Shown: positions 28,995 to 35,774 of the stretch, one piece after another
How the letters are laid out: the number at the start of each line of letters is the position of its first letter
Position numbering within the stretch: position 1 is the stretch's first letter
IMG/VR virus record: IMGVR_UViG_3300042563_002110
Coordinates: 1 to 35,774 of that record
Length of the DNA stretch: 35,774 nucleotides
Reading direction: 5' to 3' (one strand)
Origin: a virus
The notes under the pieces: generated by a model
Database searches by the model: none
What the model saw: the letters and a program-made list of their open reading frames with translations, nothing else
Told to the model about the DNA's origin: nothing
Made by a program: the position numbers and the translations under genes

Positions 28995-30547
28995 GAACGA
29001 GCAGCTAATTGCTTTATTTCATTTGTTCTTAAGTTAATCTTCCAGAAAGACCCGTCACGTTTTTTACCAATTAATATTAATTTATCTCTATCCATTGGAC
29101 TATAGTTTAATGCAATGTAATCTGGTTCAACAATGAATTCGTTTTGGCTGTTAACCATTCCCCATTCACCACTTTCATCGTCAATTCTAACTAAAGCATT
29201 ACCTTCACTATCAAATGTTGAGAAGTCAGAGTATTGATTTAAAAAATCAACAACATTGGTACATCTTAATATTTTCTTTCTTAATCTAGGTGTGGATAAT
29301 AAATCAGCTAACTCGCTTTCCCACTTTCTAAAACCTTTATCAATTAATGGGCAGAACTGTTGGTAAACGTTAATGAACTCCATACTAATTCTTCTAAGAA
29401 TACCTTTAAACTTACTAGTGGTAGGTATTAATTCTTCAAAACCTTCATCGGTGTTCATATAATTAATAAGACGCTCACCATATATCTTCATAAATATTTT
29501 CTTTGCCTCCTCAGTTGGTAACACGTTTTCACTAGTATCAAATGCATTAAATAATGTTTGCATTTCTACATCATATTTTGCAATAAATTCTGGGTCATAT
29601 TCAGATAAACGCATTAAAGCTAACGCGATAAGGAATGTGTAGTTGTTTATATTTAATTCACCAGAACGAATGGCTGCAATAATCTCCGGCCAAGTGTTTT
29701 CATTTTCAATATCATATTTCAATGATGGGTTACTAGCATAAACATCTCTTCTTTGTTCGTCAGTTAAATCTGCTAAATGGAAGTTATCTTGGTATCTATG
29801 AACACCACTAGAACTTAATTTGTTAACTGGATATATTGTGTTCTTTAAGAAATCAACAATGTATCTATGGTATCTTGATGATGGTTTACTATTAGCTCTC
29901 CCATGAAAATCATATAAAATACCTTGATCATAATCTATGGTCACATGTGATTCACCATTACCATTTGACGTAATCTCTCTCAATGATAATAAAACACCGT
30001 GAGAAGCTCTACCACAATGAGCCATTCTAGCTTTTTCATCTGAACATTCTCTAGTTCCTAAGTTAGCCCAATAAAAACCAATACCTCTACTATCTCTATA
30101 GTCAATAAATATTTCATTGGTTTCGTTGAAATTAATTTGAACTTCCACGCTTAAACTATTGTGCCAATCAGTTGCACCTTCTAAAGCATTACGGTAGTTG
30201 TAGTTTCTTAAATTAACAGTGCCATTAGTACCTCTTAACCAGTCCATTATATATCTGAAATTTGGCATCATCTCTGACCAAAATCTCTCGTTTTGTGGTG
30301 AATGTTCGTTTATCCTTCCAATAACCATTGTTCTATGTTCAGCATCATCCATCTCAGATAGTTTTGGAACTTGTTGTAACATTTCTTTTAGATATGCGTC
30401 AGCAATCCAAACAGATACCTTGTCACTTATACGGTGAAATGCATCTGCCCATGCCTGGTTAAAACCAAGTGAACTCATTATGACACTTCTTTTGTCGGCT
30501 TCAAGGATTAACCTTTGATATTGTTGTTCTGATAGTATTAATCTCAT
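28991..30547 (-). CDS. Tagged protein 4: large PcfJ-like phage protein
   Basis: 518 residues. Tag: MRLILSEQQYQRLILEADKR with I-L-E followed by A at 14-17. The middle has MAHCGRASHGVLLSLREI (175-192), then HVTIDYDQGILYDFHGRANSKP (201-222), which matches the M(x)HC...SLR...(x)TIE...GxxN core of PcfJ-like proteins. The C-terminal half is helical, ending in beta-rich repeats with WGMVNSQNEFIVEPDY. Role unknown; PcfJ proteins belong to mobile-element transfer loci. The ATG overlaps the stop of the lysin gene, so the two are co-translated. Confidence 0.7.
   Translation of the reverse strand: MRLILSEQQYQRLILEADKRSVIMSSLGFNQAWADAFHRISDKVSVWIADAYLKEMLQQVPKLSEMDDAEHRTMVIGRINEHSPQNERFWSEMMPNFRYIMDWLRGTNGTVNLRNYNYRNALEGATDWHNSLSVEVQINFNETNEIFIDYRDSRGIGFYWANLGTRECSDEKARMAHCGRASHGVLLSLREITSNGNGESHVTIDYDQGILYDFHGRANSKPSSRYHRYIVDFLKNTIYPVNKLSSSGVHRYQDNFHLADLTDEQRRDVYASNPSLKYDIENENTWPEIIAAIRSGELNINNYTFLIALALMRLSEYDPEFIAKYDVEMQTLFNAFDTSENVLPTEEAKKIFMKIYGERLINYMNTDEGFEELIPTTSKFKGILRRISMEFINVYQQFCPLIDKGFRKWESELADLLSTPRLRKKILRCTNVVDFLNQYSDFSTFDSEGNALVRIDDESGEWGMVNSQNEFIVEPDYIALNYSPMDRDKLILIGKKRDGSFWKINLRTNEIKQLAARS
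29291..29299 (-). promoter_or_regulatory. Perfect DnaA box inside a coding region
   Basis: TGTGGATAA on plus (TTATCCACA on minus), inside the gene at 28991-30547. It is the third exact box in the window and could be chance. Confidence 0.35.
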
Positions 30548-32037
30548 TATACGGCTAATTCTTTGTAAATTGATTCATTTTTCTTTCTTATGCTAGCGAT
30601 TAAACTTGTAAGTGCTCTTTCGTAGCCGGCGTCCGCATATGCAGATCCTTCATCGTTTTTAAAGTCCATAATCAAATTACTAGCAGTTTTACCATTCGTC
30701 ATGTATCTTCTAGCAATTAATGAATAGTAGATATCAATACCTGCTTGGTAAGTTGGTTGTGGATTACTGATTGTTTTGTTTTGACCAACGTTAAACGGAT
30801 TCTTGGTTCTATGTGGTTTGTTAGTATAATCGGTAGCTAACCCACCTTCAACAGTAATTTGAGCTAACGCTAATTCTGGTGGAACATACTTTCTATATTT
30901 CTCCATAGCCATTTTTGCACCGTCAGCCATCATTGTTCCAGTGATTGGTCCTGATGGGTTTCTTGTTGCAATATAGTTATCGCATATTTTTCTATAAGCA
31001 CTATAACCTTCTGGTGTTGTTAAATCTAAGTCGGTGAAAACTTCATTGCCACCAGTTACTTTTGCAGGGTCAACATGTGTTTTTAATGTTTCTCTTGTAA
31101 CCAAATTCCCGGCTTGTAATTTACTAATCATGGTCTTAACCATATCAACAGTAATTATTGCAACAGCGGCACCTCCAACAGCAGCAGATGCAACATCTAC
31201 AGGTCCATCGCTAGCTTCGCCGTTGTTAGAAACGTGTAAATGGTTATAGTGATTACCACCAATATATGTCTGCCACAATACGGCTTTTTGATTACCTTTT
31301 TCTTTGTTCCAAACGTAGCCCATAGAAACCAAAGCGTCTTTTAATTTGTCACCGTCGGTTTTAAATGAACCACAATCATATTCTGGTCCCTTAGCACTAC
31401 AAACTTTACCATTTAAATAACCAATATCTACCGCAATGTTTTTGGTGTGTCTACTCACATTTCCGGTTGTTGTTAAATAACTGTGACCAGTATTTGCTGT
31501 TGTTACCTTTGCAACCACATTAACACTTGATGCTGCAGTTTGAATATCATCTAATAATGCTTGACTAAGATTGTCGCCACTAGATTTTGATGAGAATTTT
31601 AAGTTTGAATAGTTTGTTGACCCAGCGTTAATGAACCCTTCGTTCAATGAAATGTCCGCTATATTATTATCTTCTTTGAATTTATTTACCGCTTCTGCTG
31701 TTTCTGGTCCAAATAAACCATCCACACCAAATCTAGGTAATTTATAATCTAATAAAATTAAACCTATTTGAACCGCTTCAACACTTTCTTGAAACTTAAA
31801 ACCACCGCGTTGTTGCTGGTCGATTGGTCCACTAATTGCTTCCAATTTGTTGTAATAACTATCAACATCAACATCTAATTTATCCGCTTTTTTAGGGTCA
31901 TCAAATAGTTTTTCTACTTGATTTATCTTATCTTTGGTCCAAGATAGTATTTTATCCAAAATTTCCTTACCATCATTCTCGTTTAAAGATGATTTAAGGA
32001 CCTTTTTTAATTGGTTTTCTGATATTATTACTCTCAT
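30547..32037 (-). CDS. Tagged protein 5: multidomain cell-wall lysin
   Basis: 496 residues. Tag: MRVIISENQLKKVLKSSLNE with L-N-E at 18-20. Then a PG_binding_1 domain (about 83-127: VEAVQIGLILLDYKL, GVDGLFGPETAEAVNKF), an M15-type peptidase (SRHTKNIAVDI at 195-205 with His197 and Asp204; NHLHVS at 265-270), a hydrophobic linker (286-306), and a glucosaminidase-like part (PPELALAQITVEGG at 386-399 and NPFNVG at 413-418). It would cut both peptide and glycan in peptidoglycan. The tag and late-type box suggest it is carried in the virion for entry, not only for lysis. Confidence 0.85.
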   Translation of the reverse strand: MRVIISENQLKKVLKSSLNENDGKEILDKILSWTKDKINQVEKLFDDPKKADKLDVDVDSYYNKLEAISGPIDQQQRGGFKFQESVEAVQIGLILLDYKLPRFGVDGLFGPETAEAVNKFKEDNNIADISLNEGFINAGSTNYSNLKFSSKSSGDNLSQALLDDIQTAASSVNVVAKVTTANTGHSYLTTTGNVSRHTKNIAVDIGYLNGKVCSAKGPEYDCGSFKTDGDKLKDALVSMGYVWNKEKGNQKAVLWQTYIGGNHYNHLHVSNNGEASDGPVDVASAAVGGAAVAIITVDMVKTMISKLQAGNLVTRETLKTHVDPAKVTGGNEVFTDLDLTTPEGYSAYRKICDNYIATRNPSGPITGTMMADGAKMAMEKYRKYVPPELALAQITVEGGLATDYTNKPHRTKNPFNVGQNKTISNPQPTYQAGIDIYYSLIARRYMTNGKTASNLIMDFKNDEGSAYADAGYERALTSLIASIRKKNESIYKELAV

Positions 32038-32042
32038 AGTAT

Positions 32043-32050
32043 ATAAATAT
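32043..32050 (-). promoter_or_regulatory. ATATTTAT box before the lysin; shared divergent region
   Basis: Minus strand ATATTTAT-ATACT-ATG, spacing 5. Read on plus it gives TATAAATAT 20-odd bases before the SGNH gene, so this 34-base gap may serve both directions. Confidence 0.65.
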
Positions 32051-32071
32051 GACCAAAGATATATATGTTAT

Positions 32072-32761
32072 ATGAAAAATCTAGTTTTTTTTGGAGATTC
32101 CCACACAGCTAGGAGTGGTTTCTTTAGTTCATTTACAAAAACAAAAAACCATTTAGCCGGACATAGTGGTGCTGGACCATATAAAATTATGGAAGATGTT
32201 TATGATTTTATATGTGATTCGGATAAACCATTCCATACAGAAGTAAAAGATACAGTATTGGTTATCCAATATTCTTATATTTCACGTTTATATTTACCAA
32301 TTGGTGAAAATAAATTGAGATTTGATGGTAACTTCCATTCACCACCTAATGAATACTGTGAATTTGGATTGGAATTTACAGATAAAACATTGGGAGGGTT
32401 TTATCAATATTACATAATGAACATATATGATGAAGAAGTGTATCTTAAAAAATTTATGAAGGATGTTGAAATTTTTAACGCTTATATTGAGAAGAAAGGA
32501 TATAAATATATAAACTATCTTTGGGATTCATTATGTGTTGAGGAAACACTGATAAAAAGAAAAGATAATATTCTATATGATAAATTAAAAGAACTTAATT
32601 TTATCGAATTTGAACCTAGACAATTTTTATTTGGTAGAATTGCTGAAGAAAAGAAATTAAGGATTTGTGATGGCTCCGATATAAACGATCAACACTTATC
32701 GCCATATGGTAATAGTGTTCTAAAAGAATATCTAGAAAAAGAAATTGATTTAATTACATGA
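32072..32761 (+). CDS. SGNH-type hydrolase
   Basis: 229 residues from the ATG at 32072, where block I (VFFGDSHTARSG) lies at the N-terminus; the longer frame from 31934 runs through the lysin start. Block V is NDQHLSPYGNSVL near the C-terminus with the Asp-x-x-His pair. Blocks II/III are weaker (SGAGPYKIM, QYSYISRL). Such enzymes deacylate or deacetylate sugars and lipids and could trim host surface polysaccharide or modify virion parts. No signal peptide. It overlaps the small membrane gene at its 3' end. Confidence 0.75.
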   Translation: MKNLVFFGDSHTARSGFFSSFTKTKNHLAGHSGAGPYKIMEDVYDFICDSDKPFHTEVKDTVLVIQYSYISRLYLPIGENKLRFDGNFHSPPNEYCEFGLEFTDKTLGGFYQYYIMNIYDEEVYLKKFMKDVEIFNAYIEKKGYKYINYLWDSLCVEETLIKRKDNILYDKLKELNFIEFEPRQFLFGRIAEEKKLRICDGSDINDQHLSPYGNSVLKEYLEKEIDLIT

Positions 32762-32918
32762 TTTGATTCTTGTCATTATCGTCATCACCCCAATTTAAAA
32801 AATCTTCTCCCTTATAATCGGGATGGTTTTCTTTCATATAGTCAATACCGACAACCCATCTCCAAGAGATGAACCCGACGATGATAAACATAATAGCAAA
32901 TGGTAGAATATATTCCAT
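32754..32918 (-). CDS. Small single-pass membrane protein
   Basis: 54 residues: MEYILPFAIMFIIVGFISWR forms one span, then an acidic tail with KENHPDYKGEDFLNWGDDDN. The stop overlaps the SGNH gene end by 8 bases (tail to tail). Function unknown. Confidence 0.65.
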   Translation of the reverse strand: MEYILPFAIMFIIVGFISWRWVVGIDYMKENHPDYKGEDFLNWGDDDNDKNQIM

Positions 32919-32923
32919 ATAAT

Positions 32924-33508
32924 TTAATTGTTTAAAAAGTTTAAAATTTTATCTTTAATTCCTGTTTGTTTAATTCCTTCAATACTTTTTGGTGTTAACA
33001 CGAAGTTAGTTAATCCCCAGTCCATAACCATATCTCCCCAAGTATCGTGTGTTTGTGGGATACCCATATTCAGGTCATCCACAGCAACCCAATGTGTGAT
33101 TTCTTTATGGTCTTGTAGGTACTGGTTAATCTCTAAGGATCTTGACTGTTCTAGGTCCCATTGACGGGACCATATGAAGTTTTGAGGAACATCGCATTCA
33201 GCTAAATTCTTAGTGAACGCTATAGGTTTCTTTTTGATTCCCTGTGACTCATAATATTCACCCATCTCCTCAACAGTGGCCCATCTTTTCCAATCAGATG
33301 AGATAACAATTTCAGCGCTAGTTTCTTCCAATATTTCATTTAATACATCAATAGCTTTTTTATTAAAGTTATCAAAGCGTGCATCGACAGGTAACGACTC
33401 CACCGATTGGGTTAGTTTCCTACCAACCTTTTTTTGTTTCTTGTGTCTACCACCCCATTCGGTCGATAAACAAATCACACCATCGTGATCCAGAAATATA
33501 ACTTTCAT
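32924..33508 (-). CDS. HAD-type phosphatase (Swiss-army-knife RNA-repair class)
   Basis: 194 residues from the ATG at 33508; the longer frame from 33592 overlaps the upstream gene and its own promoter. Motifs: VIFLDHDGVI (DxDG nucleophile), AEIVISSDWKRW (motif II), SRSLEINQYL and VAVDDLNM (motif IV). The SSxWR, EI and DD layout is that of HAD_SAK_2 proteins, found in RNA-repair proteins and phages. It likely removes phosphate from RNA or nucleotides. Preceded by a TATCTTTGAC -7 box. Confidence 0.8.
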   Translation of the reverse strand: MKVIFLDHDGVICLSTEWGGRHKKQKKVGRKLTQSVESLPVDARFDNFNKKAIDVLNEILEETSAEIVISSDWKRWATVEEMGEYYESQGIKKKPIAFTKNLAECDVPQNFIWSRQWDLEQSRSLEINQYLQDHKEITHWVAVDDLNMGIPQTHDTWGDMVMDWGLTNFVLTPKSIEGIKQTGIKDKILNFLNN

Positions 33509-33526
33509 ATTTTTATTTGTTAATAT

Positions 33527-33556
33527 GTCAAAGATACGTAAAATACCAGACAATAT
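33527..33556 (-). promoter_or_regulatory. Bacteroidota-type promoter of the HAD gene
   Basis: TATCTTTGAC on the minus strand at 33527-33536, with TATTGTCTGG upstream as a weak -33. The -7 box is convincing, the -33 less so. Confidence 0.55.
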
Positions 33557-33560
33557 AAAT

Positions 33561-33974
33561 CTATAAATCGGATGGCCCGCACACCCAAACACCTTCGTGG
33601 GTTATTGTTGGCTTTGTGTTTCTATCAATCATAACCCATTCAGCTTTAACAATACCCCATGGTTTAAATTGGTTTAAAACATCTTCTAACGTGAAACACT
33701 TGCAACTGTAAATGTCGAACTGAGCCATTGGTAATTCATAGTGGTCCCATATGTGAATAGATGAATGTGATGTTGCTAATGTAACTGTTCCAGTCAAACC
33801 TTCATTTCCAGGATAATCCACATAAACACTAGTTGGTCCACCGACAACAACCATACCGACTTTGTGTACTAAATCGATAAACCATTTATTAAGAACCTCA
33901 ACCTCTTTTGGTGGGTTTGTTATCCAGCATTTAAGTAACAGGTGCTGATGATAAGGAACGAACTCTTCTTGCAT
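33561..33974 (-). CDS. S-adenosylmethionine decarboxylase-like enzyme (SpeD type)
   Basis: 137 residues. YHQHLLLKCW at the N-terminus, then GNEGLTGTVTLATSHSSIHIWD (56-77) and MAQFDIYSCKCF (83-94) parallel the prokaryotic SpeD layout, where a Ser in an ESH-x-x-x-HTWPE segment becomes the pyruvoyl group and a Cys lies in FTCG. Here Ser69-His70 and Cys91 are the counterparts, with Thr before the Ser where SpeD has Glu. It would decarboxylate AdoMet for polyamine synthesis, useful for packing DNA, or could have another AdoMet role. Confidence 0.75.
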   Translation of the reverse strand: MQEEFVPYHQHLLLKCWITNPPKEVEVLNKWFIDLVHKVGMVVVGGPTSVYVDYPGNEGLTGTVTLATSHSSIHIWDHYELPMAQFDIYSCKCFTLEDVLNQFKPWGIVKAEWVMIDRNTKPTITHEGVWVCGPSDL

Positions 33975-34020
33975 TGATATGTTTTTTCTAATACATATAT
34001 ATCAAGAAAATAGTATTTTT

Positions 34021-34704
34021 TTAAGATTTATTAAATAATTTAAAATTCTTCATAAACACCTTTTCGTACTGTTGAAAGCATTTTTTATCTAGTGTATTAT
34101 ACAATCCAGTGGACATGAATGCTTGAATTTCATCATCGATGATTTTCTTATCATCAGCATAACCCATTTTCATTAATTTCTTTCTTAATGAATCGTAATT
34201 TTTGGATTTAATTGTTTTAATAAGTTTATCAACCGACTTCTTATATTCTTTATTTGTGAAGTATAAACCATGAGCAATTTCGTGGTCTAGGGTTCTTACA
34301 TCCTTACTACTTGCACCAATCAAATACCAATCACACATAGTTCCATCGTTTTTATTCTGTGAATCTATAGTACAATGAAAATAAATGTCGTTCATTATTC
34401 CATCGTATTCAGTTTCTTTGTAAAAAACGTTGTTAGCTTTTTCAACAATATTACTGGGTATGTTGTAACCTACCCAATCATGTGGATATGTAAACACATT
34501 TTTCTTCCACGCATTTTTATAAAAACGCATATACTCCATCCACGTGAATGGTTTACCTCTGAATTCTTTATATGGTGATTCGTAGAACTCTTGATAACGA
34601 CAGAACAACATTGCTCTATCATAATTGTCATCTACTTCAACACAATATATTCTTGGTTTTATTTCAACAACCCTACCTTTAACTAACGGATGTTTGATTT
34701 TCAT
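34021..34704 (-). CDS. Zincin-like putative metalloprotease
   Basis: 227 residues. LDHEIAHGLYFTNKEYKK (about 141-158) contains a HExxH-type site, and IIDDEIQAFMSTGLY downstream may give the third ligand, as in gluzincins. The N-terminal half has ESPYKEFRGKPFTWMEYMRFY and GYNIPSNIV. I associate this with a phage family of unknown substrate. It overlaps the methyltransferase gene by 26 bases. Confidence 0.7.
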   Translation of the reverse strand: MKIKHPLVKGRVVEIKPRIYCVEVDDNYDRAMLFCRYQEFYESPYKEFRGKPFTWMEYMRFYKNAWKKNVFTYPHDWVGYNIPSNIVEKANNVFYKETEYDGIMNDIYFHCTIDSQNKNDGTMCDWYLIGASSKDVRTLDHEIAHGLYFTNKEYKKSVDKLIKTIKSKNYDSLRKKLMKMGYADDKKIIDDEIQAFMSTGLYNTLDKKCFQQYEKVFMKNFKLFNKS

Positions 34705-35311
34705 ATACGAGACAACTTTTTAAAACTTCTGAACAAAGTTCGTGAGGAATTTTACTTCTTTCATATGCACCCTTTAAACCCTGGGTTCCTGTGACAGATC
34801 CCCTAGGTGCTGCAACGTGACAAGGGTCACCATTTTTACACGCTGGTTTTGGTGCCCATATATCGCTATTAGTCCAGATGTCTGTTGGTTTCATTCTGTC
34901 ATCACCATACTGACAATAAGTGACAGTATGTCTTTTGAATTGCTCCATAATCGGCATCTTTCTTAACATACCTCTTGGGTTTTCAATAAAGAAATGTTTG
35001 GGGTTATAATGATTTATAATCTCAATGGTTTTTTTTACCAATTCAATACCTAATCTAGCGGTGTCCGTCTTGGGTGTCTTATCGTGATTCCAATTACGAC
35101 CAATAGCTGCAACACTAAATCCAGTACAAGGTGGTGACGCCCAGATAACATCTGGCACAAATGGTATTTTAGAGTAATCAAACTCTCTGATATCTGCGAC
35201 ATAGTTTATACCACCAAAATCAATTAGATCACATGAAAATACTTCCATACCAATTTCTTCGGCAGCTTTACCTATTGATCTACTACCAGCAAATAATTCT
35301 AATACCTTCAT
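34679..35311 (-). CDS. Cytosine-C5 methyltransferase-like enzyme, phage type
   Basis: 210 residues. LELFAGSRSIGKAAEEIG (motif I), VIWASPPCTGFSVAA (IV, Pro-Cys), FIENPRGMLRKMP (ENP in place of ENV, VI), and VTYCQYGDDRMKPTDIWTN. This subgroup, with CQYGxxRMKPTDIWTN, is frequent in phages and lacks a large recognition domain. It is the third C5-type enzyme in the window and the most divergent. Its ATG overlaps the upstream TAA. Confidence 0.8.
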   Translation of the reverse strand: MKVLELFAGSRSIGKAAEEIGMEVFSCDLIDFGGINYVADIREFDYSKIPFVPDVIWASPPCTGFSVAAIGRNWNHDKTPKTDTARLGIELVKKTIEIINHYNPKHFFIENPRGMLRKMPIMEQFKRHTVTYCQYGDDRMKPTDIWTNSDIWAPKPACKNGDPCHVAAPRGSVTGTQGLKGAYERSKIPHELCSEVLKSCLVYENQTSVS

Positions 35312-35499
35312 TATCTTAAGTGTTTATATTTGTAAGCCATGTTGTTAATGTAATTCTCCTCGTGTATAGATAACATATCTCTACACTTTTTTAGATAATC
35401 TAAACTTTCCCAAAATGTTACGTCTTGAGGTTTGGGTTTTTTAGTGTCATTACTTTCTTTAGGGTTGATTTCGATGTCATCTGGTGTAAGATCCAGCAT
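35311..35499 (-). CDS. Small protein, unknown function
   Basis: 62 residues, acidic and disordered at the N-terminus (DLTPDDIEINPKESNDTKKPKPQ) with a helical C-terminal half (FWESLDYLKKCRDMLSIHEENYINN). No family recognised. It lies between the IscA-like gene and the methyltransferase, coupled to the latter by TAATG. Confidence 0.6.
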   Translation of the reverse strand: MLDLTPDDIEINPKESNDTKKPKPQDVTFWESLDYLKKCRDMLSIHEENYINNMAYKYKHLR

Positions 35500-35526
35500 A
35501 GTGATATGTTTTATTGTTAAAAAAAA

Positions 35527-35774
35527 TTAAAGAGCGAAACTTTCTCCACATCCACAAGTTCGACTTGCCTGTGGGTTAATCCAATTAAAACCTTTTCCGT
35601 TTAATCCATCGGAATAATCTAATTCAGTACCGTAGAGATATAAAACCGATTTTTTATCTATAATCACCTTCAACGCGTTTAAATCAACGACTTCATCCAT
35701 GTCTGTGATTGTGTCATCAAAATCCATCGCATATGATAATCCACTACAACCACCTCCTTTAACGCCAACACGAA
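35527..35774 (-). CDS. IscA/HesB A-type Fe-S carrier, N-terminus outside window
   Basis: 82 residues of the C-terminal part are in the window; the frame is open to the window end. RVGVKGGGCSGLSYAMDFDD contains the first conserved Cys, and SRTCGCGESFAL the C-G-C pair at the C-terminus, so all three cluster ligands are present. IscA-type proteins hold and deliver iron-sulfur clusters. Phages of marine bacteria often carry such genes, perhaps to support host metabolism or a phage Fe-S enzyme during infection. Confidence 0.9.
   Translation of the reverse strand, partial: RVGVKGGGCSGLSYAMDFDDTITDMDEVVDLNALKVIIDKKSVLYLYGTELDYSDGLNGKGFNWINPQASRTCGCGESFAL

Noticed and set aside
31934-32071. Upstream extension of the SGNH gene to 31934
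   Set aside because: It would read through the lysin start and the ATATTTAT box. The SGNH block I lies right at the ATG at 32072.
1-35774. CRISPR array, tRNA, rRNA, transposase
   Set aside because: No regularly spaced repeats, tRNA cloverleaf, rRNA stretch or transposase motif was seen on either strand.

Overview
The window looks like part of the genome of a large tailed bacteriophage, or a closely related prophage, whose host belongs to the Bacteroidota, most likely an aquatic Flavobacteriia-type bacterium. The host assignment rests on repeated promoters of the Bacteroidota type (TTG/TTTG, a spacer of about 19 nt, then TAnnTTTG), A-rich leaders without Shine-Dalgarno sequences, and lipoprotein or Sec signals. 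The phage assignment rests on dozens of very small, often overlapping (ATGA/TAATG) genes, homing endonucleases, DNA methyltransferases, a multidomain cell-wall lysin, and phage-type metabolic genes. No rRNA, tRNA, CRISPR array or IS transposase was seen.

Layout. (1) 1-10,571 runs left to right. After the tail of one gene and a signal-peptide gene between two copies of one terminator, there is a dense array of small, mostly acidic proteins, each group with its own Bacteroidota-type promoter and many closed by strong hairpin terminators. This looks like an early host-interaction region. Recognisable members are Api92-like, DUF3846-like, DUF6915-like, DUF6878-like, DUF4241-like, GP88-like, a PH-like protein and a tiny AP2-like DNA-binding protein. 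(2) 10,572-11,198 is non-coding, GC-rich and highly structured. It holds direct repeats, a perfect 26-bp inverted repeat and one exact DnaA box. (3) 11,199-14,876 (minus) has a GT2 glycosyltransferase, an LpxH-type phosphatase, two adjacent homing endonucleases and two membrane proteins. (4) 14,952-17,966 (minus) is one long gene: an SF2 helicase fused to five integrase-type repeats and a helix-turn-helix. (5) 18,057-28,491 (minus) has a heptose-epimerase-like enzyme, many small phage genes, a stand-alone DnaA DNA-binding domain, two cytosine-C5 methyltransferases (one with a long conserved-looking ORF nested in another frame), a DEDDh exonuclease, a calcineurin-type phosphoesterase and a cREC-domain protein. 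(6) 28,551-32,918 carries three proteins with a shared N-terminal tag, including a three-domain lysin, plus an SGNH hydrolase. (7) 32,924-35,774 (minus) has a HAD-type phosphatase, an AdoMet-decarboxylase-like enzyme, a zincin-like protein, a third C5-methyltransferase-like enzyme and an IscA-type Fe-S carrier cut by the window end.

Two sequence signals tie distant genes together. First, five otherwise unrelated proteins begin with the same 15-23 residue segment (M-[KR]-x-I-[IL]-[ST]-E-x-Q), and each segment ends near an [LI]-x-E site, as in T4-type capsid-targeting propeptides. Second, six genes carry ATATTTAT exactly 4-6 nt before the start codon. Four of the five tagged genes have this box, and the fifth is translationally coupled to a tagged gene. 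I read this as a possible late regulon of virion-packaged proteins. The early array instead shares TTTATTYCAA-N9-TAnnTTT inside its promoters. All family names are from my recognition of motifs in the translations. No database search was run.
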